A DNA stretch of 64,000 nt from JAHEJX01 sp041605955 (GTDB taxonomy: Bacteria; Actinomycetota; Acidimicrobiia; Spongiisociales; UBA5794). Numbering within the stretch: position 1 is the first letter of the stretch; each line of letters starts with the position of its first letter. Shown piece after piece: positions 6,656-16,055 of this stretch. The stretch lies in NCBI GenBank assembly GCA_041605955.1, contig JBFIXI010000006.1, forward strand, positions 36,925 through 100,924, read 5' to 3'. The position numbers and the translations under genes were made by a program. The notes under the pieces are model-generated. The model worked only from the letters and a program-made list of their open reading frames with translations, had not been told where the DNA came from and made no database searches.

Positions 6656-9033
6656 CGACCACCACCAGTGCAATGGGCGGCATCGTCCGTCGCAGGGAGG
6701 ATCCGGCGCTAATTGCCGGCAAGGGGCGCTACGTGGACGACATCAAGCTGCCCGGCGAGACCGCCGCCGTCTTCGTACGTAGCCCGTTCGCCCACGCCCG
6801 CATCAACTCGATCGACACCTCGGCGGCCGAGGCCATGGAAGGAGTGCTGGCGGTCTACACCAGCGACGACGTGACGGAGCTCGGCCCGCTGCTGGCACAA
6901 GTGCCGGTGGGCGTGATGCGTCCGCTGCTGGCCGACGGTGCGGTCCATCACGCCGGGGAAGCTGTCGCCATGGTGGTGGCCGAGAACGCGTATATCGCTC
7001 GTGATGCCGCCGACGCAGTCGACGTGGACTACGACCCGCTGCCGGTAGCCGTCGATCTCAAGGAGGCGGCCACGGACGAGGTCAAGGTTCACGAGGGTGC
7101 CGAGTCCAACGTGTTGGTCACCTGGTACTCACATGACTGGTGGCCGGGTGTCATGGAACTCGAGGATCATCGGCCCGCTATCGAGGAAGCCAAGCAGCGC
7201 GACGACGTCGTCGTTGTCAGCCAGGAGATGGTGAACCAGCGGCTCATCCCGGTAGCGATCGAGCCGCGCGCCGTGTTGGCGGACTACAACACGGGGTACG
7301 GACGAGTCAACCTGTGGACCTCCACGCAGATGCCGCACGCGATCGCGGCGGCCGTCGCCAAGACGTTCGGGCTGACGAACCACGATGTGCATCTGGTAGC
7401 CCCCGAAGTCGGCGGCGGTTTCGGCGTGAAGCTCAACCTCTACCCGGATGAGATCCTGACGGTCTTTGCGTCCCGGGAGCTCGGTCGGCCGGTGCGGTGG
7501 ACTGAGACCAGGCGCGAAGCCGCGTATTCGAGCATCCAGGGTCGCGGTTGGGTGGGCACGGCGACCATCGTCGGCACTAAGGACGGTGAGATCCTCGGCT
7601 ACGAGCTGGACGCCCTAGCCGACATGGGGGCCTACAGCCAGAACTTCACGGTGGCGATTCCGGTCCTCGGCCTCTACGTGGCTCAGGGCCAGTACAACAT
7701 CCCGCTGGCCTGGCAGGTCTCGTGCGTGCAGACGAACACTCAGACCACCGACGCCTATCGCGGCGCCGGCCGGCCGGAGGCGATCTACTACCTCGAGCGG
7801 ATCATCGACATGTATGCCGCCGAGATCGGAGTAGATCCCGCTGACGTGCGCAAGAAGAACTTCTTCAAGCACGACGAGTTCCCAGCGACGACGGCCATCG
7901 GATTGACGATGGACTCGGGCAACTACGACCACAACCTGGACACGCTGCTCGACGACGTCCAGTACGCCGACCTTCGCAAGATGCAGCGGGAGGCCCTCGA
8001 CGAGGGTCGTTACGTCGGCATCGGGTTGAGCACGTACGTGGAGGTGTGCGGCTTTGCGCCTTCGGTGCTCGCCGAGTTCGGCTTCGGCTGGGACGCCTAC
8101 GGGCTGCCGACTTCGTTCAGCGGCTCGGGATTGGTGCGCATCAATCCGGACGGGTCGGCCAGTGTGATCATCGGCACCGGGCCCTCGGGGCAGGGCCACG
8201 AGACAACCTGGGCACAGGTCGTCTCCGATCGGCTCGGCGTCGAGTTCGACAAGGTCCGTGTCAGCCACGGCGACACGTTCGAGTCCCCCGTCGGAGTGGG
8301 CACCTTCGGCAGCCGCTCGGCGGCCGTCGACGGGGCTGCCACATACGAGGCGGCCGAGAAGGTGCGCCAGAAGGCGGCCGAGATCGTTGCTCACATGCTG
8401 GAAGCGTCGGCCGAGGACATCCAGTTCTCCGATGGCGGTGCTCACGTCGCCGGCAGCCCCGGCCACCGCGTCACTTGGGGAGAGATCGCCGAGGTGGCTT
8501 ACAAGCCGCACAAGGGTCCCGAGGGGTTCGAAGCGGGCCTGGAGGCGCACGCGGTGTTCTCGCCGGGCAACGCCACCTGGCCGTTTGGCTCGCACCTGGC
8601 AGTCGTCGAAGTGGATCCCGACACCGGGGACGTCCAGATCTTGCGCTACGTCGCAGTCGACGATTGCGGCAACCGGATCAACCCGATGATCGTCGACGGC
8701 CAGATCCACGGCGGCATCGCCCAAGGGGTCGGCCAGGCGATGTTCGAGGAGGCGATATACGACGCCGACGGCAATCTGCTGACCGGCTCGCTGGTCGACT
8801 ACCCGTTGCCGACCGCCAGTGACCTGCCGGCTTTCGAGCTGGGGTGGACCAACACGCCGACCGACGTCAACCCAATGGGGGTGAAGGGCATCGGCGAGGC
8901 GGGCACCATCGGCTCGGCACAGACGATCGTCAACGCCGTTGTCGACGCCTTACGCCCGCTCGGAGTGAAACACATCGACATGCCGCTCAGGCCGCGCAAG
9001 GTCTGGGATGCGATTCAGAAGGCGAGGGGATAG
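6652..9033 (+). CDS. Molybdopterin-binding large subunit, form II CO dehydrogenase-like (CoxL family)
   Basis: The 793-aa aldehyde-oxidase/xanthine-dehydrogenase type large subunit has the usual GGGFGVK Moco motif, the active-site loop AYRGAGR at residues 368-374 and the catalytic Glu at about residue 749 in GIGEAG. AYRGAGR marks the form II (putative CODH, BMS) group; true form I CODH has AYxCSFR with the Cu-binding Cys, which is absent here. CO oxidation is therefore doubtful and another aldehyde or heterocycle substrate is quite possible. The gene order S-L-M is also that of form II clusters (form I is M-S-L). The start is the ATG overlapping the coxS stop. Confidence 0.92.
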   Translation: MTTTTSAMGGIVRRREDPALIAGKGRYVDDIKLPGETAAVFVRSPFAHARINSIDTSAAEAMEGVLAVYTSDDVTELGPLLAQVPVGVMRPLLADGAVHHAGEAVAMVVAENAYIARDAADAVDVDYDPLPVAVDLKEAATDEVKVHEGAESNVLVTWYSHDWWPGVMELEDHRPAIEEAKQRDDVVVVSQEMVNQRLIPVAIEPRAVLADYNTGYGRVNLWTSTQMPHAIAAAVAKTFGLTNHDVHLVAPEVGGGFGVKLNLYPDEILTVFASRELGRPVRWTETRREAAYSSIQGRGWVGTATIVGTKDGEILGYELDALADMGAYSQNFTVAIPVLGLYVAQGQYNIPLAWQVSCVQTNTQTTDAYRGAGRPEAIYYLERIIDMYAAEIGVDPADVRKKNFFKHDEFPATTAIGLTMDSGNYDHNLDTLLDDVQYADLRKMQREALDEGRYVGIGLSTYVEVCGFAPSVLAEFGFGWDAYGLPTSFSGSGLVRINPDGSASVIIGTGPSGQGHETTWAQVVSDRLGVEFDKVRVSHGDTFESPVGVGTFGSRSAAVDGAATYEAAEKVRQKAAEIVAHMLEASAEDIQFSDGGAHVAGSPGHRVTWGEIAEVAYKPHKGPEGFEAGLEAHAVFSPGNATWPFGSHLAVVEVDPDTGDVQILRYVAVDDCGNRINPMIVDGQIHGGIAQGVGQAMFEEAIYDADGNLLTGSLVDYPLPTASDLPAFELGWTNTPTDVNPMGVKGIGEAGTIGSAQTIVNAVVDALRPLGVKHIDMPLRPRKVWDAIQKARG

Positions 9034-9035
9034 GG

Positions 9036-9902
9036 ATGTATCCGAGAAGCTTTGAATACGTCGCTCCCGCCTCGCTCGACGAGGCGTTGGCAGCCCTGAA
9101 GGACAACCCGGGCGCCAAGGTGATGACGGGCGGAATGAGCCTGATCCCGCTGATGAAGCTGCGGTTGTTCTCACCGCCGCTCGTCGTGGATCTCGGCCGG
9201 ATCGACGGGTTGGGAGATATCGAGGACGGTGGGGACGCCATCACGATCGGGGCCCTGGTCCGGCATGCCGAGACGGCGGCTAGCGATGTCGTGCAGTCAG
9301 GCGCGGCAGCTTTGGCCCAAGCGGCGTCGCTCACGGGCGATGTGCAGGTCCGCAACCGCGGGACCACCTGCGGTGCCCTGGCACACGCCGACGTGGCGGC
9401 GGACCAGACGGCAGCGGCGCTTGCTCTCGGGGCGACCATGGTCGCCAAGTCGGCCGGTGGCGAGCGGGAGATCTCTGCGGATGACTTCTTCGTAGATGCG
9501 CTCACCTCGGCGCTCCAGCCTGACGAGATCCTCGTAGAGGTACGGGTGCCCAAGACAACCGGCCGCGCCGGCTCCGCCTACGACAAGCTGGGGCGACGGG
9601 GCGGTCGATCGGACTATGCAGTCGCCGGGGCCGCTGCCGTCGTTTCGATGGACAACGGCAGTGTGGCGTCCGCCCGAGTCGCGCTCACCGGTGTGGGCAC
9701 CAAGCCCTCGCTGGCCAGCGCAGTCGGCGACGCACTGGTCGGCACCGACGGGTCGGCCGATGCGGTGGCTGCCGCCGCGGCGCACGCCGCCGACGGAGTC
9801 ACGGTCCTCGAGGATCTCTACGGATCAGTCGACTACAAGACCCACCTCGCCAAGGTGTACGCGGCGCGGGCGCTCAACGCGGCCATCGCCGCCGCCGGCT
9901 AG
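9036..9902 (+). CDS. FAD-binding medium subunit, CoxM family
   Basis: The 288-aa protein is a CO-dehydrogenase flavoprotein. The start is the ATG at 9036, behind GGCGAGGGGATAGGG and 2 nt after the coxL stop; a longer in-frame extension upstream overlaps coxL and is not used. The first FAD motif reads TGGMSLIP. The second, usually TIGGxxAHxD, reads TTCGALAHAD, with Cys in place of the first Gly. It takes electrons from CoxS and passes them to the respiratory chain. No coxD/E/F/G maturation genes follow; the next gene is convergent. Confidence 0.9.
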   Translation: MYPRSFEYVAPASLDEALAALKDNPGAKVMTGGMSLIPLMKLRLFSPPLVVDLGRIDGLGDIEDGGDAITIGALVRHAETAASDVVQSGAAALAQAASLTGDVQVRNRGTTCGALAHADVAADQTAAALALGATMVAKSAGGEREISADDFFVDALTSALQPDEILVEVRVPKTTGRAGSAYDKLGRRGGRSDYAVAGAAAVVSMDNGSVASARVALTGVGTKPSLASAVGDALVGTDGSADAVAAAAAHAADGVTVLEDLYGSVDYKTHLAKVYAARALNAAIAAAG

Positions 9903-9926
9903 CTCTTTCCTCGGGAGAGGGAGAGC

Positions 9927-9958
9927 CGGGAGGCCGTCGGTCAGCCGGCGGCCTCCCG
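9927..9958. terminator. Bidirectional hairpin between coxM-like gene and histidine kinase
   Basis: CGGGAGGCCG (9927-9936) pairs perfectly with CGGCCTCCCG (9949-9958) around a 12-nt loop. It lies just after coxM and over the last codons of the convergent kinase gene. There is no clear U-tract, so it may act as a GC-rich actinobacterial terminator or simply insulate convergent transcripts. Confidence 0.55.
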
Positions 9959-11629
9959 CCGCGCCGGCAGCTGTTGTGGTGCGGCGATGTAGCGCGGCAG
10001 CGAGAGCTCGAATATCGCTTCCTCGCCATCGTGGGCGTAGATGAGGTCACCCCCCATATCCCGCGCCAGCTGCCGGGACACGGTGAGCCCGAGACCAACG
10101 GAAGCGGTCAGGCCGGGTACCTGGCGGGCCCGGTAGTACCGATCGAAGATGGCATCCCGTTCCCGGAACGGCAACGGCGCGCCGGAATCGCGCACCTCGA
10201 GGGCAGCCGAGTTGGGGGTGGCTGCGATGCAGATGCGGACCTCCGATCCGCCGTAGCGGTCGGCATTCACCACCAGGTTGCGAACGATCTGACGCGTTCG
10301 CATCGGATCTGCCATGACCCACACCGGTTCTGCGGGCAGGTAGAGCGACACCGCATTCTGGTTGGGTAGCGCGCGATGCACATCCGTGGCGATCTGCCCC
10401 AAGTCCACTCGCTCCGGTGAGAGGCGGAGATTGCCGGTCTCGACTTGAGAAGCAACCAGCAGATCCTCGACGATGGTGGATACTTCGCGCCCTTCGCTGG
10501 CGATCAAAGAGACCAGCTCGCGGAGCTCGCTCTGATCGAAGTCGTCGATCGAGGCGCTGAGCTCCGCGGCGAGGCCGACGACCGTCGTCAACGGCGTTCG
10601 CAGCTCGTGGCTCACAGTGGCCACCAGCTCGTCCTTCGAGCGGAGCAGGCCCTCGAGCGCCCTTCGCGTCTCGCGGCTCTCGGTGACGTCGACGGCAGCC
10701 ACCGAGACGTGCCGGTAGTTCGGCTTGCCTTCGATTCGGGGGGCAGCCCACCACAGGGCGAGATGTCTCTGATGGCCCTGACGCGTCTTAGCCCGTGGCA
10801 TCTCGGTGACGATATGGTCGTCGCCGCGCCACACTGCAAGCAGTTGCTCGGTGAGGGCGTCCACGGAGTCGACATCCCGATTGTGGACTTGTCCCAGCAC
10901 CGCCTCCACCGACTTGGCTTCGACCAGCCGCACGGCGGCATCGTTGGCAGCAGTGATCTCGATGAGCCCCGCGATCCGCAATGCTGCTTCCGGTTGAGCG
11001 CGTAGGTATTCGGCGAGGTCGGTGACGCCGGTGGCTCGCAGCCCGTCGAGGAAGCGCTCGACGCCGGTGAAGTCTTCTTCGAAGAGGGCGACCGGCGAGT
11101 GGTAGAAGAGGCTTCCGAAGCGCTCGGTTTCCCGTTCCGAGTGCGCCAGTATCTGATGGACCAGGTAGGTCGTATAGGCGAACACGATCGCGCTGGTGGT
11201 CGCGCTGATGGCGCCGCTCATCGGGTCCGGGTTGCCCCAGACGACGACGGCGACCATGCCGGCGGCGTACAGCGCGATGTAGGCAATGAGATGCTGTCGT
11301 ATGTAGAGGCTGAGCGCGATGCCCACGGCCGCCAGCGAGATGACGATCGGGGCTGCCGACCTGGTATCGAACATGGTCAATCCGGCGGCCGCCAGGGTGG
11401 CCACGGTGACGATGAGGATGGCTCTCACGTCGGGCCGACGAGTCAACAGCTGCGCCATGGAGAAGACGGCGATCACGACCGCCGGCCAGGCGGTGTAGGC
11501 CAGGACCATGTCGTCGGTGATGAGACCCAAGACGACGACCGCAATCCATGCCACGTTGGCCACCGTGGCAATCAATCGCGTCATGGGCTCGCCGAGCTGT
11601 TCGAGCAGTGCCTGCTGGCGGGGCTGCAT
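9941..11629 (-). CDS. Membrane-bound PAS sensor histidine kinase (orphan)
   Basis: The 562-aa protein has roughly five membrane segments in residues 20-155, then a PAS-like domain (about 172-320) beginning with SPVALFEEDFTG, a HisKA box SHELRTPLTTV with His341, and a HATPase domain with the N box (NLVVNADRYGG) and a late GLGLTVSRQL. No response regulator adjoins it. A second kinase at 34605-36236 shares the same EEDFTG-type PAS variant and kinase core, so the two are paralogues. The start ATG at 11629 has no strong ribosome-binding site; ATG 11584 is an alternative. The input signal is unknown. Confidence 0.85.
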   Translation of the reverse strand: MQPRQQALLEQLGEPMTRLIATVANVAWIAVVVLGLITDDMVLAYTAWPAVVIAVFSMAQLLTRRPDVRAILIVTVATLAAAGLTMFDTRSAAPIVISLAAVGIALSLYIRQHLIAYIALYAAGMVAVVVWGNPDPMSGAISATTSAIVFAYTTYLVHQILAHSERETERFGSLFYHSPVALFEEDFTGVERFLDGLRATGVTDLAEYLRAQPEAALRIAGLIEITAANDAAVRLVEAKSVEAVLGQVHNRDVDSVDALTEQLLAVWRGDDHIVTEMPRAKTRQGHQRHLALWWAAPRIEGKPNYRHVSVAAVDVTESRETRRALEGLLRSKDELVATVSHELRTPLTTVVGLAAELSASIDDFDQSELRELVSLIASEGREVSTIVEDLLVASQVETGNLRLSPERVDLGQIATDVHRALPNQNAVSLYLPAEPVWVMADPMRTRQIVRNLVVNADRYGGSEVRICIAATPNSAALEVRDSGAPLPFRERDAIFDRYYRARQVPGLTASVGLGLTVSRQLARDMGGDLIYAHDGEEAIFELSLPRYIAAPQQLPARREAAG

Positions 11630-11718
11630 GGGGCACTTATCGGCATCGGCGCCGATTTCCCATAGCGCCTTTCGCCCTCAGGCCATCGTCGCAACGGGCT
11701 GACGCCCTGCCGGTTGGG

Positions 11719-14064
11719 TTACCGGGTGAGGGCTACGTCGAGGACGGCGCCGATGTCGTCGAGGACATGGAATGTCATCTCGTCCCGTACCTCCTCGGGC
11801 ACATCGTCGAGGTCTTGCTCGTTGCGCTTGGGCACTATGACCTCGGTCAGCCCGGCGCGATGCGCGGCCAACACCTTCTGCTTGATCCCACCGATGGGCA
11901 GAACCCGCCCTTGCAAGGTGACTTCGCCCGTCATGCCGACTGTGTCGCGCACCTTGCGGCCCGTCAGCAGCGACACGAGCGCAGTTGTCATCGTGATGCC
12001 GGCCGATGGGCCGTCCTTGGGGATGGCTCCCGCCGGGACATGTACGTGGAACCGCCGCTTGGTGGCGTCTGCCGGCAAGCCCAGCCGAGCGGCATTGGAC
12101 TCGACGTAGGACAGTGCGATTCTGGCGGACTCCCGCATGACATCGCCGAGCTGGCCCGTCAGCACCAAATCGGCGTCGCCGTCCATTGCGGTGGCCTCGA
12201 CGAACAACACATCCCCGCCCGTGCCGGTGACGGCCAGCCCGGTGGCAACGCCCGGCAGCGCGGTCCGATCCTTGGCCTCGTCGCGGTGAACCGTTGGCTT
12301 GCCGAGCAGGTCCCGCAGGTCTTCTTCATTGACCGTGATCGGAGTCGCCACGGTGTCTAGCGCGATCCGAGTGGCGGCTTTGCGCACCAGCTTGCCCAGC
12401 GTGCGCTCCAGGGTGCGCACCCCGGCCTCCTGGGTGTAGCTGTCGACGATGGCGGCCAGCGCCTCGTCGCTCACGACGAGCTCGTCGGACTCCAGCGCAC
12501 CCCTCTCCATCTGCCTGGGCAGCAGATGGTTGCGGGCGATGGTCACCTTCTCGTGATCGGTGTAACCGTCCAGGCGGATCACCTCGGTTCGGTCGAGGAG
12601 CGGGGCCGGAATCGTCTCGACGATGTTGGCGGTCGCCAGGAACAGCACATTCGACAGATCGAGATCCAACTCGAGGTAGTTGTCTCGGAAAGTGTGGTTC
12701 TGCGCCGGGTCGAGGACTTCGAGCAGCGCGGAGGAGGGATCGCCCCGCCAATCAGCGCCGACCTTGTCCATCTCGTCGAGCAAGAAGACCGGGTTCATCG
12801 TCTTGGCCTCGGTGAGGGCGCGTACGATCCGGCCCGGTCGGGCCCCGACATACGTGCGCCGGTGGCCCCGGATCTCGGCTTCGTCGCGGATCCCGCCGAG
12901 TGCGACCCGGACGAACTCCCGTCCCAGCGCGCGCGCTACCGACTCGCCCAACGATGTCTTGCCGACTCCAGGGGGACCGACGAGCAGGATGATGGTGCCC
13001 GCGTCGCCCCGCACTGACTTGGAATCGTCGGTCGGCTCGCGGTCACGCGCGGCGCGCAACTTGCGGACCGCCAGATGCTCCACGATGCGCTCCTTGACGT
13101 CATCGAGACCGGTGTGGTCGGTGTCGAGCACCTGGCGGGCCTGTTCTAGATCGAGGTTGTCGTCCGAAGTGACCTCCCACGGCACGTCGAAGACCGTGTC
13201 CAGCCAGGTTCTGGTCCACGAGTGCTCCGGGCTCTGCTCGCTCATCCGCTCCAGGCGGTCGATCTCCTTGCCGATGGCGGTGGCCACCTTTTCGGGCAGG
13301 GCTCGCTCCTCGAGCTGGCGGCGATATTCGCTGATGGCGTCCGCGTCGTCCTCGCCCAGCTCCGAACGGATCGACTCCAGCTGCTGGCGGAGCAGGAACT
13401 CGCGCTGCGATTTGTCGATGCGCTCGCTGGCGTCTTCGCGCACCTTGCGGCGCAGCTGCATGTCGGCCAGGATCTCCCGCATCCAGCCAAGGACCAGATC
13501 GAGACGTTCGACCACGTCCGTGGTCTCGAGCACCTCGATCTTCTGGCGCACAGAGAGATCCGGGGAGTAGACGGCGAGGTCGGACAGCTGGCCAGGGTCG
13601 TCGATGTCGAGGATGCGTGACGCGGCCCCGCCGATGCCGCGCTGCTCCATTATCTCGGTGACAATCGCGCGGTACTCGGTGACCATGTCGTCGACGACCG
13701 GCGGGAAATCGGCGGGCTCCTCGACAGGGAATGCCTCTACCCAGAGAACCTCGCTGGGCACCTCGCTGGGCCACTCGCTGGGCCCGGGCCGGCCGGCGCC
13801 TACCCGGGCGCGCGCCACGCCGGCGATCAGTGCAGTAGTGGTGCGTTCCCCGCTCACCTCCTGGATGTCGGCGATCGTGCCCACGGAGGCGAAGCCCGCG
13901 TCGGTGCGCGGGATCAACAGGAGGCGCCCCCCGGTCGTTTCGGCAGCGGCTACGGCCCTTCTGGCCTCGTCGGACTCGATGCCGACGGTGACCACCATGT
14001 GGGGGAAGACCACGCCGTTGCGCAGGGGCAATACGGGCAGCGTCACGGTCGATGTGTCAGCCAT
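11719..14064 (-). CDS. lon: ATP-dependent Lon protease (LonA type)
   Basis: The 781-aa protein has an N-terminal LON substrate domain (residues 8-190), a helical linker, AAA+ Walker A GPPGVGKT at 363-370, Walker B VFLLDE at 426-431, and a C-terminal protease domain with catalytic Ser687 (KDGPSAG) and Lys730 (GIKQK). All catalytic parts are present and the length is normal. It degrades misfolded and regulatory proteins in the cytosol. GAGAGG precedes the ATG. A HAIR-like inverted repeat lies about 85 bp upstream, suggesting HspR-type heat-shock control. Residues 96-107 contain three PSE tripeptides encoded by a short tandem repeat (about 13749-13785). Confidence 0.97.
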   Translation of the reverse strand: MADTSTVTLPVLPLRNGVVFPHMVVTVGIESDEARRAVAAAETTGGRLLLIPRTDAGFASVGTIADIQEVSGERTTTALIAGVARARVGAGRPGPSEWPSEVPSEVLWVEAFPVEEPADFPPVVDDMVTEYRAIVTEIMEQRGIGGAASRILDIDDPGQLSDLAVYSPDLSVRQKIEVLETTDVVERLDLVLGWMREILADMQLRRKVREDASERIDKSQREFLLRQQLESIRSELGEDDADAISEYRRQLEERALPEKVATAIGKEIDRLERMSEQSPEHSWTRTWLDTVFDVPWEVTSDDNLDLEQARQVLDTDHTGLDDVKERIVEHLAVRKLRAARDREPTDDSKSVRGDAGTIILLVGPPGVGKTSLGESVARALGREFVRVALGGIRDEAEIRGHRRTYVGARPGRIVRALTEAKTMNPVFLLDEMDKVGADWRGDPSSALLEVLDPAQNHTFRDNYLELDLDLSNVLFLATANIVETIPAPLLDRTEVIRLDGYTDHEKVTIARNHLLPRQMERGALESDELVVSDEALAAIVDSYTQEAGVRTLERTLGKLVRKAATRIALDTVATPITVNEEDLRDLLGKPTVHRDEAKDRTALPGVATGLAVTGTGGDVLFVEATAMDGDADLVLTGQLGDVMRESARIALSYVESNAARLGLPADATKRRFHVHVPAGAIPKDGPSAGITMTTALVSLLTGRKVRDTVGMTGEVTLQGRVLPIGGIKQKVLAAHRAGLTEVIVPKRNEQDLDDVPEEVRDEMTFHVLDDIGAVLDVALTR

Positions 14065-14147
14065 TCAATCCTCTCGAGCTCAGGAGGGGTATAGCAGCCG
14101 ACGGTGGAGAAATATTCCCGAACTTCGCATCAAAAGGCCCAGAGAAT

Positions 14148-14166
14148 CTGAGTTTATAAGACTCAG
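14148..14166. promoter_or_regulatory. HAIR-like inverted repeat (candidate HspR operator) upstream of lon
   Basis: CTGAGT-N7-ACTCAG sits between lon and the divergent trmH-like gene. The HspR-binding HAIR consensus is CTTGAGT-N7-ACTCAAG; the GAGT-N7-ACTC core and the 7-nt spacing match exactly, while the outer bases differ. The spacer contains TTATAA, which could be a -10 element, so binding here would block transcription. Known: HspR controls lon along with dnaK and clpB in some actinomycetes. Occupancy here is inference. Confidence 0.55.
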
Positions 14167-14213
14167 GTTAGGTCCAGTTATCCGTGTATTTCGGGGTTGG
14201 TAGCCTGGCCCCG

Positions 14214-14999
14214 ATGCCAAGCGATCCGGCTCTCGCTCGCCAGGAGATGGACGGCCTGCTGCGCGGCGGCCGTCTGACGTCATACGATCCGAGCTGGTTC
14301 GATTACTGCGGCCAGACGCTGACGCCCCACCACATCGAATCGGTCTTGGCGCCGTTCCTGTCGCCGGAGCGGGTGGCGAGGATCGACGCAGCGCTGGACA
14401 ACCGAACCTACAACTTGAGTGTGGTCGTGGACGGGATGGTCGACACGGGCAACGTCGCCGCCGTGATGCGGTCCGCCGACGCCTTCGGCGTCCAGGCCTT
14501 TCACGCCATCGATCGGGCCGGGAGCTACAAGCATTCCAGACGCACGTCCCAGGGCGTGCGTAAGTGGGTCGACCGCTGGGTGTGGCGTGACCCTGAGGAC
14601 GCCATCGCCGCGTTGCGTGCCCGCAACTACCGTATCGTCGTGGCCGATAGTGAGGGCGGCACCCCGTTGGAGGCCGTCGACTTCAGTCGTCGCACCGCCC
14701 TCGTGTTCGGGAACGAGCTGGAAGGAGTGAGCGCCAGCTTGCGGGCCGCAGCCGCCGAGATCACGGCCATCGAGATGTCCGGGTTTGCTCGGTCGTTGAA
14801 CATCTCCGTGGCGGCCGCAGTATGTCTCCACCAGGCACGGCGCGATCGAGTTGCGCGGCTGGGGCGTCATGGCGACCTGAGCGACGGCGATCGGGAGCGG
14901 CTGCGTGCGGTGTTTGCGATCAAATCGGTGCGGCATGCCCGCCAGATCATCGAGCGGGCAGTGGCCGAGTCGAGCAGCGCTTCCGGGCTCACGGGTTGA
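14214..14999 (+). CDS. SpoU/TrmH family RNA 2'-O-ribose methyltransferase
   Basis: About 261 aa from ATG 14214 (MPSDPALARQE); an earlier in-frame ATG at 14184 is possible but adds residues unlike the family. The three SPOUT knot motifs are present: DTGNVAAVMRSADAFG, LVFGNELEGVS and IEMSGFARSLNISVAAAV. The order and sequence resemble TrmH, which methylates G18 of tRNA, but rRNA targets cannot be excluded. Its 3' end overlaps the convergent lipoprotein gene by 11 nt. The divergent HAIR-like site lies about 50 bp before its start. Confidence 0.87.
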   Translation: MPSDPALARQEMDGLLRGGRLTSYDPSWFDYCGQTLTPHHIESVLAPFLSPERVARIDAALDNRTYNLSVVVDGMVDTGNVAAVMRSADAFGVQAFHAIDRAGSYKHSRRTSQGVRKWVDRWVWRDPEDAIAALRARNYRIVVADSEGGTPLEAVDFSRRTALVFGNELEGVSASLRAAAAEITAIEMSGFARSLNISVAAAVCLHQARRDRVARLGRHGDLSDGDRERLRAVFAIKSVRHARQIIERAVAESSSASGLTG

Positions 15000-16017
15000 G
15001 CGGGGTCACCTGATTCAGCGGTTTATCGGCGCCCTCGGACAGCGTGACGTATGTCAGCTCGCCGGGGACGAAGGTGAGCGCCTCACCTTGGATCTCGTCC
15101 GGGCTCGGCCCCAGACACGGCTCGGTAGCCAACGTCTGTTCGTAAGCGAGGTCGGTGCGCGCCCACATCCACACGTGGGAGTAGCCACGTAGCGCCAGCA
15201 CCGTGCCGTCGCTCGTCACATCGGCGGCTGTCACTGCTCCGTCGCCCGCCAGGCGGAGCCGAGCGACCTCCGTCATCGGCGTCGGTCGTGAGCTTTGCAG
15301 CGCGTCCACTGGAGCCCGAAAGACCACTGCGGGCTCGCCGGCCGGCGGCTTGGTCACCACGAAGACGTCGCCGGTGATCGGATCCACCCAGAACGCTTCG
15401 GAGTCCACGGCGGAATCCGGATAGGTGAGGCGAATCGTGGCGATGTCTGAGATCATCGCCGGTGGGTCGACCAAGTCGGGCTCGGGGAAGCGAAGCAAGC
15501 TGATGGTGCGCCGCAGCCGGAGGTTGTCGCCGATGTCTCCGATGTAGACGTAGCTGACTCCCGGCTCGGGGCCGGGGCCAATCGCGATGTCCTCCCAGTC
15601 GAAGCCGACCGTCCCCGCCAACTCGAACGAGCCCAGCTGGTCGCCGGCCGGGCCCACCGCGTGGAGGACCGCACGGTTGCCGGAGTCATTGACCACCCAG
15701 TACGCGGGCCGGCGGCGACTGGCGGCGATGCCCGATGCTTCTCGGATCTCGTCGCTGGAGACGATCCCCAGCTCACGAGTAGCGGGGTCGTACAGATCGC
15801 AAACGGTTCCCTCGCCGACGGCCGGCCCGGGCGGGAGCTCCGCTGTCGTGGTCGAGCCGACCGTAGGAGCCGCCGTGGCCGACGCCGCGGGCAAGGGCTG
15901 CAATGGTGAGGGGACATCATCGAGGCGAGCGGCGCCGCCCGACTCGGGCGGCACGCATCCCGCGACGAGCAGGACAGCGGTTCCGGCCACTGCGGCGATC
16001 ACGAGTCGTCGGCCCAT
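14989..16017 (-). CDS. Lipoprotein with predicted beta-propeller fold
   Basis: The 342-aa protein has a signal peptide ending in lipobox LLVAGC, so it should be anchored on the outer face of the membrane. A low-complexity linker follows (residues 25-60), then a domain with repeated blade-like strands: EASGIAASRR, YWVVNDSGN, FDWEDIAIGPG and YIGDIGDN. The same motif series appears in the secreted RTX protein at 37106-38728 (EASGLVLSRQ, MWTHNDHD, LEDISFGPG, YLADTGDN), so the two are diverged homologues. The WEDIAIGPG/GDIGDN pattern resembles phytase-like or esterase-like propellers, but no catalytic role can be assigned. Confidence 0.75.
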   Translation of the reverse strand: MGRRLVIAAVAGTAVLLVAGCVPPESGGAARLDDVPSPLQPLPAASATAAPTVGSTTTAELPPGPAVGEGTVCDLYDPATRELGIVSSDEIREASGIAASRRRPAYWVVNDSGNRAVLHAVGPAGDQLGSFELAGTVGFDWEDIAIGPGPEPGVSYVYIGDIGDNLRLRRTISLLRFPEPDLVDPPAMISDIATIRLTYPDSAVDSEAFWVDPITGDVFVVTKPPAGEPAVVFRAPVDALQSSRPTPMTEVARLRLAGDGAVTAADVTSDGTVLALRGYSHVWMWARTDLAYEQTLATEPCLGPSPDEIQGEALTFVPGELTYVTLSEGADKPLNQVTPLNP

Positions 16018-16055
16018 GGCGCCGATATTGCCAGCACCGAGGGGCTAATCGGGGC

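Noticed and set aside
13749..13785. Triple short repeat in the lon N-terminal region as a possible frameshift or insertion
   Set aside because: The frame is kept and only a PSE-rich loop between strands is lengthened; all Lon catalytic parts are intact.
14093..14118. GGAAT-N18-GCT upstream of lon, similar to a SigR promoter
   Set aside because: The -10 reads GCT rather than GTT; one mismatch in a three-base element leaves too little support, unlike the exact trxA site.
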